Assembly (NCBI RefSeq): GCF_022829515.1
Contig: NZ_JAKSYL010000296.1
Coordinates: forward strand, 22,121-86,120
Direction: 5' to 3'
Source: Methylobacterium sp. J-048
GTDB taxonomy: Bacteria; Pseudomonadota; Alphaproteobacteria; Rhizobiales; Beijerinckiaceae
DNA length: 64,000 nt
The notes under the pieces are model-generated. The model was not told where the DNA came from and did not search any database. It saw only the letters and a program-made list of their open reading frames with translations. This document shows, piece after piece, positions 7,822-16,182 of this stretch. The position numbers were made by a program, and so were the translations under genes. How positions within the stretch are numbered: the first letter of the stretch is position 1; the number at the start of each line of letters is the position of its first letter.

Positions 7822-10485
7822 GTGATCGAAGGTCTCGTCGCGTTCTCGGTGCGGTATCGGTGGAGCGTGATCGCCCTTACGGCGTTTATCACGATCGCGA
7901 GCCTCGGAGTCGCGGCGCATCTGTTCCGCATCAACACCGATGTCGAGCGGCTGATCGACCCGAAGGAGCCCTGGCGCCAGGACGAGATCAACTTCGAGAC
8001 GGCGTTCCCGCAGCGCGGCAACACGATCGTGGCGGTGATCAACGGCGAGACGCCCGAGGAGACCGAGGAGGCGGCCGCCAACCTGGCCAAGGCGCTGACC
8101 GCCCACAAGAACCTGATCGAGACCGTCTACCGGCCCGATGGCGGCCCGTTCTTCGACAAGAACGGCTTGCTGCTGATGCCCCAGGCCCAGCTCGACAAGA
8201 CGCTGGAGGAACTCACCCAGCAGCAGGGGCTGCTTGGGCCGCTCGCCGCAGATCCGTCCTTACGCGGTGTGATGCGGGTCCTGTCGCTCGGCGCGCGCGG
8301 CGTGAAGACGGGCGACGCCAAGCTCGAAGACCTCGACAAGCCCATGGGGCAGATCGATTCCACCCTGCAGAAGGTGCTGGCCGGCAAGCCGGCGCGGATG
8401 TCGTGGCAGGAGCTGCTGGCCAATGGCGAGAGCAGCGTCACGGACAAGATGAAGTTCGTGATCATCCAGCCGGTGCTGGACTTCAACGCCTTGGAGCCCG
8501 GCTACCAGGCGACCAAGCTGATCCGGAACGTCGCGCAGGACCTCAAGATCGATTCCGAGCACGGCCTGCGCATGCGGCTGACCGGCACGGTCGCGGTGGC
8601 GGACGAGGAATTCGCGACGCTCTCGGAGGATGCGGGCCTCAACAACAGCATCATCGTCGGGGCGATCGTGCTGTTCCTGTGGCTGGCGCTTCGCTCCGGC
8701 AAGCTGGTCGGCGCGGTCCTGATCACCACCTTCGCGGGCCTGGTCGTGACGGCCGCGCTGGGCCTCGTCATGGTCAAGGAGCTGAACCCGATCTCGGTGG
8801 CCTTCGCGGCCCTGTTCGTCGGGCTCGGCATCGATTTCGGCATCCAGTTCTCGGTGCGCTACCGGGCGGACCGCTACCAGCAGCCGAACCTGCAGAGCGC
8901 GATCCGGGCCGCCGCCCGCGGGGTCGGCTGGTCGCTGACGCTCGCCGCTGTGTCGCTGGTCGCCGGCTTCTTCGCGTTCCTGCCGACCGCCTTCCGGGGC
9001 GTCTCGGAACTGGGCCTGATCGCCGGCGTCGGCATGGTCGTGGCCTACCTGTTCGCCCTGACGCTGCTGCCGGCGCTGATCGCGGTGTTCGAGCCGAAGG
9101 GCGAGAAGCAAGCGGTGCAGACGGAATGGCTCGTGGGCGTCGATCCCTGGATCATCCGCCACCGCAAACCGATCCTGATCGCCGTCGGCGTGGTGACCCT
9201 GGCCGGGGCGCCCCTGCTGTGGCACCTGCCGTTCGACTCCAACCCGATGCACCTGCGCAGCACCAAGACGGAGTCGATCGCCACCTATCTCGACCTGATC
9301 AAGAACCCCGAGACCAGCCCGAACCTGATCGACGTGCTGGCGCCCAACGTCGATGCGGTTCCGGCCCTGACGAAGACGCTGGCGGCGCTTCCGGTCACGT
9401 CATCGATCAACAGCGTCGATACCTTCGTGCCGCGGGACCAGGACAAGAAGCTCGCGGCGATCGCCGATACGGCGCAGCTCCTCGATCCGGTGCTCAATCC
9501 CGGCCGCAAGCCGCCGCCGCCGACCGATGCCGAGAACGTCAAGGCGCTCAAGGATGCCGCCACGGCGCTGAACGGCGTCTCGGGCGAGGGCAAGGAGGCC
9601 GCGGGCGCGCAGACCGCCAAGCAGCTCGCCGGGACGCTCGACAAGCTCGCAGGCGGCCCGGTGCAGCTGCGCGAGGCGGCCTCCGTCGCCCTGACCAAGG
9701 ATCTCGTGCCGCTGCTGCAACGCCTGCGCGACCTGCTCCACCCGGAGAAGATCACGCTGGACAACCTGCCGCCCCAGTTGAAGGCCGATTGGGTCGCGGC
9801 GGACGGGCGCGCCCGCATCGAGGTCCATCCCAAGGGTGATTCGAACGACGACGAGGTGCTGCGCACCTTCTCGGACGAGGTGCTGAAGGTCGCCCCGCAC
9901 GCCACCGGCGCACCCGTCGCCACCACCCGCTCGACCTACACCATCCTGGGCGCCTTCGTGCAGGCGGCCGTGACCGCCTTCGTGCTGATCTTCGTCATCC
10001 TGTCGGTGGCCCTGCGCAAGCCCTGGGACGTGGCGATGACCCTGGGCCCGCTGGTGATCGCGACCCTGTGGACCCTGATGTTCCTGCGCATCATCGACAT
10101 GCCGCTGAACTTCGCCAACATCATCGCCCTGCCGCTCATGCTGGCGGTCGGCGTGGCGTTCCACATCTACTACGTGATCGCCTGGCGCGCGGGGGTGACC
10201 GACATGCTCGCGTCCAGCCTGACCCGGGCGATCTTCTTCTCGGCGCTCACCACCGGCAGCGCGTTCGGATCCCTGGTCCTGTCGAGCCACCCGGGCACGG
10301 CCAGCATGGGCAAGCTGCTGGCGCTGTCGCTGTTCTTCACCCTGATCGCGGCGTTCTTCGTGGTGCCGGCGACGCTGGGCGAGCCGCCGGCCCAGCCCGA
10401 CGACGACCGTCCGGAGGGCGAGAAGGCCGCCGGTGCCGCTTTGCGGAAGAGCACCGCTTCGGCGGATCCGGTGCTGGCCAAGTAG
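7822..10485 (+). CDS. hpnN: Hopanoid RND transporter HpnN
   Basis: The protein of about 887 residues has an RND/MMPL architecture: one N-terminal membrane helix (RWSVIALTAFITIASL), a periplasmic domain starting FRINTDVERLIDP, a five-helix block around residues 280-420 including FVGLGIDFGIQFSVRYRAD, then a second helix (KPILIAVGVVTLAG), a second periplasmic domain and a final helix bundle. This is HpnN, which carries hopanoids from the inner to the outer membrane. The start is GTG; 7822 is preferred over in-frame GTG 7816 because AGGG lies five bases before it. The gene is single and divergent from hpnH. Confidence 0.95.
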   Translation: MIEGLVAFSVRYRWSVIALTAFITIASLGVAAHLFRINTDVERLIDPKEPWRQDEINFETAFPQRGNTIVAVINGETPEETEEAAANLAKALTAHKNLIETVYRPDGGPFFDKNGLLLMPQAQLDKTLEELTQQQGLLGPLAADPSLRGVMRVLSLGARGVKTGDAKLEDLDKPMGQIDSTLQKVLAGKPARMSWQELLANGESSVTDKMKFVIIQPVLDFNALEPGYQATKLIRNVAQDLKIDSEHGLRMRLTGTVAVADEEFATLSEDAGLNNSIIVGAIVLFLWLALRSGKLVGAVLITTFAGLVVTAALGLVMVKELNPISVAFAALFVGLGIDFGIQFSVRYRADRYQQPNLQSAIRAAARGVGWSLTLAAVSLVAGFFAFLPTAFRGVSELGLIAGVGMVVAYLFALTLLPALIAVFEPKGEKQAVQTEWLVGVDPWIIRHRKPILIAVGVVTLAGAPLLWHLPFDSNPMHLRSTKTESIATYLDLIKNPETSPNLIDVLAPNVDAVPALTKTLAALPVTSSINSVDTFVPRDQDKKLAAIADTAQLLDPVLNPGRKPPPPTDAENVKALKDAATALNGVSGEGKEAAGAQTAKQLAGTLDKLAGGPVQLREAASVALTKDLVPLLQRLRDLLHPEKITLDNLPPQLKADWVAADGRARIEVHPKGDSNDDEVLRTFSDEVLKVAPHATGAPVATTRSTYTILGAFVQAAVTAFVLIFVILSVALRKPWDVAMTLGPLVIATLWTLMFLRIIDMPLNFANIIALPLMLAVGVAFHIYYVIAWRAGVTDMLASSLTRAIFFSALTTGSAFGSLVLSSHPGTASMGKLLALSLFFTLIAAFFVVPATLGEPPAQPDDDRPEGEKAAGAALRKSTASADPVLAK

Positions 10486-10500
10486 GTCAGCGCGGATCTC

Positions 10501-11376
10501 TCAGAGAGCCTTTTCGAAGAAATGGTCGGGGTAGGGGTCGTCGTTGAAGCGCGCGATCTCGACCCAGCCCGTTCGGCGATAGAGGGCCAGGGCCTCCGGC
10601 AGGGCAATGTTGGTGTCGAGGCGCAGGACCGCGATCGAAAGGTCCCGGGCTGCATCCTCGACGGCCTGCATCAGGCGTCGGGCGAGGCCGAAGCCCCGGG
10701 CTGCGGGATCGATCCAGAGCCGCTTGACCTCGGCGACCGGGCCGCCGCCGCCCTTCAGGCCGACGCATCCCACCGGCAGGCCATCCGCGATGGCGAGCAG
10801 GAATGTGCCGCGCGGCCGGACCATGGCCTCCGCTTCCGGATCGCAGGACAGCTTGACGTCGAACCCTGTCTCCAGCCGGCGCGCGAGTTCGCCGTAATAC
10901 GCCTCCAGGCAGAACCGGGCTGCCTCGCTACGCGGATCCGCTTCCTCGATGGCGATCCGGTCGCCGCCGAGCGTCAGGGCGACCAGGTCCATCGCGCGTA
11001 GAAGCTCCTCGGAACGCGGCGCGCGCGCCAGCAGCGCGGAGGCGCGCGCGTCGGACAAGTCCTCGTAGGCCGAATACTCCCGCTGCCCGGCTTCGGTCAG
11101 TCGTGCGACCCGGCGGCGGGCGTCGTCCGGATGAGGCTCGGTGGTGAGCAGCCCCTCCTCCTCGAGGCTGCGCAACAGGCGGCTCATCAGACCAGAATCG
11201 AGGCCGAGATAGGCGCGGATCTCGGCCACATCGGTCCGCCCCGCACCGATCGCGTTCACCACGCGGGCCGCCCCGAGGGGCCGGCCCCGGCCGAGGAACG
11301 AGCTGTCGAGGGCGCCGACCTCCGCGGTGACGGCGCGGGCGAAGCGGCGGAAGCGGGCGATGGAATCAGGTCTCAT
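10501..11376 (-). CDS. MarR-type regulator fused to GNAT acetyltransferase
   Basis: The 291-residue protein has two parts. Residues ~1-140 form a winged-helix MarR domain (VNAIGAGRTDVAEIRAYLGL, then LMSRLLRSLEEEGLLTTEPH and the wing DDARRRVARLT). Residues ~150-291 are a GNAT N-acetyltransferase (VAEVKRLWIDPAARGFGLAR, an acetyl-CoA R-x-x-G-x-A type loop, and ALALYRRTGWVEIARFNDDP). Such fusions are widespread but their acetyl acceptors are mostly unknown. A 16-base palindrome lies four bases upstream of the start and suggests self-repression. The gene converges on hpnN with 15 bases between the stops. Confidence 0.9.
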   Translation of the reverse strand: MRPDSIARFRRFARAVTAEVGALDSSFLGRGRPLGAARVVNAIGAGRTDVAEIRAYLGLDSGLMSRLLRSLEEEGLLTTEPHPDDARRRVARLTEAGQREYSAYEDLSDARASALLARAPRSEELLRAMDLVALTLGGDRIAIEEADPRSEAARFCLEAYYGELARRLETGFDVKLSCDPEAEAMVRPRGTFLLAIADGLPVGCVGLKGGGGPVAEVKRLWIDPAARGFGLARRLMQAVEDAARDLSIAVLRLDTNIALPEALALYRRTGWVEIARFNDDPYPDHFFEKAL

Positions 11377-11379
11377 TTA

Positions 11380-11395
11380 TCTGACCTTAGTCAGA
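11380..11395. promoter_or_regulatory. Candidate operator of the MarR-GNAT gene
   Basis: TCTGAC-CTTA-GTCAGA is a perfect 6-bp inverted repeat four bases upstream of the MarR-GNAT start codon, where MarR proteins usually bind to repress their own gene. Binding is inferred. Confidence 0.6.
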
Positions 11396-11474
11396 CAACA
11401 TGAGCCATCAATCGCACTCGGCGTCTGTTCGACGGCATCTTCCCCTCGAACGCTGCGCGCTCTAACCTCGCCGT

Positions 11475-11741
11475 ATGACGACGATCGCGCTCGAAATGGC
11501 AGCCCCAAGCTTGGCGGAACTCGCCGCGCGTGTCGAAGGTGGCGAGACCATCGTCCTGACGCGGGATGGCAAGCCGGTGCTCGATCTAGTGCCGCATCGC
11601 CGGACACGCGGGCTCGATATCGAGGCCGGGGAGGCGTTTCTTCGGGCGCGTGGGATCACACGCAGCCAGGGCTTCATCGCGGACGACTTCGACGATCCCC
11701 TGCCTGAGGATTTCCTCATCCAGCCGTTGTCCGGGTCGTGA
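11475..11741 (+). CDS. Phd/YefM-type antitoxin
   Basis: The 88-residue protein contains APSLAELAARVEGGETIVLTRDGKPVLDLVP, the core of Phd/YefM antitoxins that often pair with PIN-domain (VapC) toxins. The C terminus (FIADDFDDPLPEDFL) is the acidic toxin-binding tail usual for these partners. It overlaps the start of a truncated PIN toxin by four bases (GTGA), so this antitoxin is now probably without its functional partner. Confidence 0.88.
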   Translation: MTTIALEMAAPSLAELAARVEGGETIVLTRDGKPVLDLVPHRRTRGLDIEAGEAFLRARGITRSQGFIADDFDDPLPEDFLIQPLSGS

Positions 11742-11803
11742 GGCTGATCCTCGACAGCCACATCCTTCTTGCCATCGCGCTGAAGCGGCGCGACGCTGTT
11801 TAA
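11738..11803 (+). pseudogene. Remnant of a PIN-domain (VapC-like) toxin
   Basis: Starting at GTG 11738 inside the antitoxin stop, 21 codons read VRLILDSHILLAIALKRRD and end at TAA 11803. The pattern R-L-I-L-D-(S/T)-H-x-L-L is the first strand and catalytic Asp of PIN toxins, which are normally ~125-135 residues. Sequence beyond this point is hpnK on the other strand, so the toxin was cut off, apparently when the hpnK end was joined here. Confidence 0.75.
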
Positions 11804-12642
11804 CCCAGAAAGTCCGAAAACCCGCCCCTGACGGCCCCTGATGCGTCGGCGGCTGCCCGCGAGGCCGGGGCGATCAGCGCGTCGCGCTCGGCAGCATACA
11901 GGTAACCCGGAGCCTCGCCCGGAAAACCGCCGGCGGTGGCCGGGTGGGTGTAGAGCTCGGTCAGGCCGTCCGGCAGCTGCGCCAGGAGCGCCGCCACCCG
12001 CGGCGGGGTCATCGTGCCGGACCAGGCGAGGCCGAGGGTGCGGTCGGGGATCAGCAGGCCGGCCTGGCGGGCGCGCACGGCGAGCAGGGCCGCCCAGGGC
12101 GCGATGTCGAGGGCGGGGCGCGGCCGGGCGCTGGCCTCGGCCCGGCGGAGCAGCTGGCGCGGCTCCCGGGGGACGCGGATCGCCCGCATGCCGTAGCCGC
12201 GCCCGATCCGCAGCACCGCGCCGGCGATCAGCGGATGGACGTGGAAGTGCTTGTGGGCGTTGACGTGGTCGAGGGGCAGGCCGGTCGCCCGGTAGGCCTC
12301 GAACTGCGCCGTGATCTCGGCGGCGAGCTGGCGCCGGGCCGCGGGCTTGCGGGCGAGATCGAGGCCGACGCGCGCCATGTCGGCCCGCATCAGGCCGGCG
12401 GCATCGGTCAGGTCGGGCAGCTGCGCCGCCGGCAGGGTCGGCCAGGCTTCGACCAGGACGAGGTGGAGGCCGACCCGCAGGAACGGCATCCGCTTCGCCC
12501 GGGCCACGGCATCGGCGGCGGCGGGCGCCGAGACCATCAGGCTCGCCGCGGTGAGGATCCCCTCTCGGTGAGCCTGCTCGACGGCTTCGTTGACCTCGAG
12601 GCTCAACCCGAAATCATCGGCCGTAACGACAAGACGCTTCAC
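11800..12642 (-). CDS. hpnK: Hopanoid deacetylase HpnK (YdjC family)
   Basis: The 280-residue protein has the YdjC/polysaccharide-deacetylase opening RLVVTADDFGLSLEVNEAV with the metal-binding Asp pair, a GLHLVLVEA histidine motif, and DHVNAHKHFHVHP around residue 125. HpnK removes the acetyl group from bacteriohopanetetrol N-acetylglucosamine made by HpnI, leaving BHT-glucosamine. It starts at GTG 12642 and is the last gene of the hpnL-M-I-J-K order. Its final bases overlap the toxin remnant. Confidence 0.95.
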   Translation of the reverse strand: MKRLVVTADDFGLSLEVNEAVEQAHREGILTAASLMVSAPAAADAVARAKRMPFLRVGLHLVLVEAWPTLPAAQLPDLTDAAGLMRADMARVGLDLARKPAARRQLAAEITAQFEAYRATGLPLDHVNAHKHFHVHPLIAGAVLRIGRGYGMRAIRVPREPRQLLRRAEASARPRPALDIAPWAALLAVRARQAGLLIPDRTLGLAWSGTMTPPRVAALLAQLPDGLTELYTHPATAGGFPGEAPGYLYAAERDALIAPASRAAADASGAVRGGFSDFLG

Positions 12643-12663
12643 GACGACCTCGTAGCGGGTGTC

Positions 12664-12763
12664 GAGAGGGCGAGCCCTCTCGCGGGTCCAGGGCGGAGCC
12701 CTGGGAAGAGACGCGGGACTCTACCCCGCGCTCCCCGCCGGGGCCGTGGGCCCCGGACCCCTG
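12664..12763. repeat. Intergenic GC-rich palindromic repeat, family D copy 1
   Basis: Adjacent small palindromes GAGAGGGCGAGCCCTCTC and CCAGGGCGGAGCCCTGG are followed by ACCCCGCG and GGGGCCGTGGGCCCC. The same order of elements is found at 23399-23502 and, more decayed, at 42008-42115. It sits between hpnK and hpnJ. Confidence 0.7.
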
Positions 12764-12766
12764 ACT

Positions 12767-14200
12767 TCACGCCGCCTTGGCGGTGCCCTGGCGCTCCTTG
12801 AGGAAGCGGTAGAACTCCACGCCTTCGCGCAGGCGGCGCTTCATCATGTCGGGGGAGCGCACCATCTCGCCGACGATCGAGGCGATCTTCGGGGCGCGGA
12901 AGTAAAACTTCTTGTAGAACTCCTCCACCGACGTGAAGATCTCGGTGTGCGACAGGTGCGGGTAGTGCAGCGGCGCGACCTGCACGCCGTTCTCGTCGAC
13001 GAGCTCGGCGTTCTCGATGTCGAGCCAGCCGTTCTCCACCGCCTGCTTGTACAGGAAGGTGCCCGGGTAGGGGGCCGCCAGCGAGACCTGGATCGTGTGC
13101 GGGTTGATCCGCTTGGCGAAGGCGATCGTCTCCTGGATCGTCTCCTTGGTCTCGCCCGGCAGGCCGAGGATGAAGGTGCCGTGGATGGCGATACCCAGCT
13201 CGTGGCAATCCTGGGTGAACTTCTCTGCGACCTCGACGCGCATGCCCTTCTTGATGTTGTGCAGGATCGTCTGGTTGCCGGACTCGTAGCCGACCAGCAG
13301 CAGGCGCAGGCCGTTCTCCTTGAGCACCTTCAGGGTCTCACGGGGCACGTTCGCCTTGGCGTTGCACGACCAGGTCACGCCAAGCTTGCCGAGCTCGCGG
13401 GCGATCTCCTCCGCGCGGGGCAGGTTGTCGGTGAAGGTGTCGTCGTCGAAGAAGAACTCCTTGGTCTGCGGGAACTCCTTCAGGCAGTACTTGATCTCCT
13501 CGATCACGTGGGCGACCGAGCGGGTGCGGTAGGTGTGCCCGCCGACGGTCTGCGGCCACAGGCAGAAGGTGCAGCGGCTCTTGCAGCCCCGCCCGGAGTA
13601 GAACGAGATGTAGGGGTGCTTCAGGTAGCCGATGAAGTACTTCTCCATCTCCAGGTCGCGCTTGTAGACGCTGGTGACGAAGGGCAGCTGATCCATGTCG
13701 GTCATGATCTCGCGGTCCTCATTATGGACCACGACGCCGTTCGCATCGCGATAGGACAGACCCTTGATCTCGGACATCGGGACGCCGTCGGCGACTTCCT
13801 TGACGGTGAAGTCGAACTCGTTGCGGGCGCAGAAATCGATCACCGGGGCCTGGGCCATGGCGCCGGCGGCGTCGACCGCGACCTTGGCGCCGATCAGGCC
13901 GGCGATCAGCTTCGGGTTCGCGGCCTTCAGCGCCTCGATCGTCTTCACGTCGGACTTGAACGACGGCACCGAGGTGTGGAGCACGACGAGGTCGAAGTCG
14001 TTGGCCTGGGCCACGATCTCGGGGAGCTTGATGTTGTGCGGGGGCGCGTCGATCAGCTTCGAGTTCGGCACCAGGGCGGCCGGCTGGGCCAGCCAGGTCG
14101 GGTACCAGAACGACTTGATCTCGCGCTTGGCCTGATAGCGGGAACCGGCACCGCCGTCGAAGCCGTCGAAGGTGGGAGCCTGAAGGAAGAGCGTGCGCAT
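12767..14200 (-). CDS. hpnJ: Hopanoid cyclitol-ether radical SAM enzyme HpnJ
   Basis: The 477-residue protein starts MRTLFLQAPTFDGFDGGAGS, the family N terminus. It has an N-terminal cobalamin-binding-like domain (residues ~1-170, with FDLVVLHTSVPSFKSD) and a radical-SAM domain with C206-x3-C210-x2-C213 (SGRGCKSRCTFCLWPQ). HpnJ contracts the glucosamine ring of BHT-glucosamine to the cyclopentane of the cyclitol ether. ATG 14200 was chosen; a TTG at 14260 in the same frame would add 20 residues unlike the family and overlap hpnI. Confidence 0.95.
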   Translation of the reverse strand: MRTLFLQAPTFDGFDGGAGSRYQAKREIKSFWYPTWLAQPAALVPNSKLIDAPPHNIKLPEIVAQANDFDLVVLHTSVPSFKSDVKTIEALKAANPKLIAGLIGAKVAVDAAGAMAQAPVIDFCARNEFDFTVKEVADGVPMSEIKGLSYRDANGVVVHNEDREIMTDMDQLPFVTSVYKRDLEMEKYFIGYLKHPYISFYSGRGCKSRCTFCLWPQTVGGHTYRTRSVAHVIEEIKYCLKEFPQTKEFFFDDDTFTDNLPRAEEIARELGKLGVTWSCNAKANVPRETLKVLKENGLRLLLVGYESGNQTILHNIKKGMRVEVAEKFTQDCHELGIAIHGTFILGLPGETKETIQETIAFAKRINPHTIQVSLAAPYPGTFLYKQAVENGWLDIENAELVDENGVQVAPLHYPHLSHTEIFTSVEEFYKKFYFRAPKIASIVGEMVRSPDMMKRRLREGVEFYRFLKERQGTAKAA

Positions 14201-14256
14201 GGGGTTCAAGGCCTCAGGGCGTTGCCGGGGGAGGGGTGAGGAAGCGGGAGCCGCGT

Positions 14257-15465
14257 TCAACGTGTGGGTGCGCTGGCGTCGCGGCCGAGGTCGGCGTCCG
14301 GGATCAGGGTACCATCCGCAACCACGTGATAATCATGACCTTTCCATGTCACCGCCCCCGACACGAAGGCCCAGGAGAAGTTCATGAACGAGAGGATGTC
14401 GCGGATCGGCAACAGTCCGTAGGGGTGCGGCGCGAGGCCGAAGGCGCGCTCGAGCTGCCGGCACAGCACGATCCGGCCCGCGAGCGCCAGGCCGGCCACC
14501 ACCAGGGCGCCGGTGCCGGCGCCGGGCAGGAGTGCGCCGACCAGGGCCAGCGGGAAGGCGTGGGTCACGATCGACCCGGCATAGCCGGCTGGGTCGACGT
14601 TGCGGATGGTGCGGTTCCAGCGCAACTCGTGCCGCCACAGGCCGGCGAGGTCGGTGTCGACGCTGGTATGGCCGATGGTGAAGCTCGGGATCACCACCTT
14701 GCCGCCGAGGCCGCGCAGGGCCGCGCCGATGGCGTAATCGTCGGCGAGATCGTTGCGGAAGCGGCGGAAGCCGCCCACCGCGTCGAGGTTCGCCCGGGTG
14801 AACGCGATGGTCGAGCCGAAGCACGGCTTGGCGAGCCCGAGGCTCAGGCCCATCACCACGTTGGGCAGGAACTGCACGTCGATCGCCAGCGTCGAGAGCT
14901 GGTCGTAGAGGCCCCGGAACGCCGGGACGCCGTGATACAGGCAGGTGACGCCGGAGACGCCGTCCTGCGACAGCTCGGCGACCAGCCGCTCCAGGTAGTC
15001 GGGCCGGACCACCATGTCGCTGTCGGCCAGCACAATCACGTCGTGGGCGATCCGCTCGGCCATGTTGATCAGGTTCGAGACCTTGCGGTTCGAGCCGTGC
15101 TGGCGGCCGTCGATCACGAGATCGATGCGGGCGTCGGGATAGGCCTGCTTGAGCCGCTCGACCACGCCGATGGCCGGGTCGGCGGATTTCTGGACGCCGA
15201 ACACCACCTGGACCGGGCCGGCGTAATCCTGGCGCAGCACGGTCTCGAGATTCTCGTACAGGTTGGGCTCCAGGCCGCAGAGCGGCTTGAGCACCGTCAC
15301 GGAGGGGCGGGGCGCCCCCGGTTCCAGCACCGGCACCGGCCGCGCGGCAAACCGGCCGGCGAGATAGGCGGCCGCCAGCCCATAGAGGCCGCCCGCCGCC
15401 GCCAGGAGGAGGCAGAGCAGCGAGAGCCACGACAAGGCGGCGAGTGCCAGAGAGGTGAGGTCCAT
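14257..15465 (-). CDS. hpnI: Hopanoid glycosyltransferase HpnI
   Basis: The 402-residue protein has an N-terminal membrane helix, then a GT21/ceramide-glucosyltransferase-like domain: PSVTVLKPLCGLEPNLYENL, the metal-binding D148-S-D150 (VLADSDMVV), NDLADDYAIG and the RHELRWNRT acceptor motif, with C-terminal membrane helices around residues 300-340. HpnI attaches N-acetylglucosamine to bacteriohopanetetrol. It lies between hpnM and hpnJ on the same strand, 56 bases before the hpnJ start. Confidence 0.95.
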   Translation of the reverse strand: MDLTSLALAALSWLSLLCLLLAAAGGLYGLAAAYLAGRFAARPVPVLEPGAPRPSVTVLKPLCGLEPNLYENLETVLRQDYAGPVQVVFGVQKSADPAIGVVERLKQAYPDARIDLVIDGRQHGSNRKVSNLINMAERIAHDVIVLADSDMVVRPDYLERLVAELSQDGVSGVTCLYHGVPAFRGLYDQLSTLAIDVQFLPNVVMGLSLGLAKPCFGSTIAFTRANLDAVGGFRRFRNDLADDYAIGAALRGLGGKVVIPSFTIGHTSVDTDLAGLWRHELRWNRTIRNVDPAGYAGSIVTHAFPLALVGALLPGAGTGALVVAGLALAGRIVLCRQLERAFGLAPHPYGLLPIRDILSFMNFSWAFVSGAVTWKGHDYHVVADGTLIPDADLGRDASAPTR

Positions 15466-15567
15466 CCGGTCGGGTCCGTGCGGTCGTCCGGCCGCCTCAG
15501 GCGGCGATGGCCGCGTGCGGCCCGGTCAGGGCGGCAGGCACAGCTGTTCTATTCACGGCGTCGTGGG

Positions 15568-16182
15568 TCACGGTGTCGGTTTTGCGGCGAGCATGCCGTC
15601 GGCGCGCTGGCGCAGGAACTTCACCGCCGCGTCGGCGCCGCCGGCCTTCAGCGGGGCGGACAACGCGTTGCGCTGGGCGGCGATCTCGCTGACGTCGCCG
15701 TTGAGCAGCACGTCCTGGATGCGGTTGCCGGCATTGACCACGAAGTCGACCGCCGAATCGTCGCCGTCGGCCGCGGTGACCCGGGTGGGCACCACGCGCT
15801 GGCTGCCGCGCTCCTCGACCTTCGGGGTCACCTCGAACTTGCCGCCGGCCGCCCGGGCGAGGCGATTGGCGTAGGTCACGGTCAGGCTGCGCTTGAACGC
15901 GTCGGTGACCGCTGTCTGCTGCTCGGGGGTGAAGCCCGACCATTTCGAGCCGACGGCGACGCGGGTCATGGCCGGGAAGTCGAACGCCTTCTCCAGTGCC
16001 GGTCCCACGGCGGCCACCCGGGCGGGCAGGGGGCTTGGGCCGTCCTTCAAGGCGGCGGTGAAGGCCGCGTAGAGGTCGCGCACGGTCTGCACCGCGGGAT
16101 CGTCCGCCGCCCAGGCCGAGACCGGAGCGAGGAGGGGGGCGGCCAGCAGAGCGATGGCCGCGAGCCGACGGGTCAGGCGCAC
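15568..16182 (-). CDS. hpnM: Periplasmic MlaC-like hopanoid-associated protein HpnM
   Basis: The 204-residue protein has a signal peptide (LAAIALLAAPLLAPVSAWAA) and an MlaC/Ttg2D fold with DFPAMTRVAVGSKWSGFTPEQ and DVLLNGDVSEIA. MlaC proteins ferry lipids across the periplasm, so a role in hopanoid or lipid carriage is inferred from family and position. It starts at GTG 16182 and overlaps the hpnL stop by 10 bases, indicating translational coupling. Confidence 0.93.
   Translation of the reverse strand: MRLTRRLAAIALLAAPLLAPVSAWAADDPAVQTVRDLYAAFTAALKDGPSPLPARVAAVGPALEKAFDFPAMTRVAVGSKWSGFTPEQQTAVTDAFKRSLTVTYANRLARAAGGKFEVTPKVEERGSQRVVPTRVTAADGDDSAVDFVVNAGNRIQDVLLNGDVSEIAAQRNALSAPLKAGGADAAVKFLRQRADGMLAAKPTP

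Noticed and set aside
7365..7825. Overlapping short frames in the hpnH-hpnN gap
   Set aside because: No ribosome site, no motif and Arg/Pro-rich shadow composition; left as intergenic.
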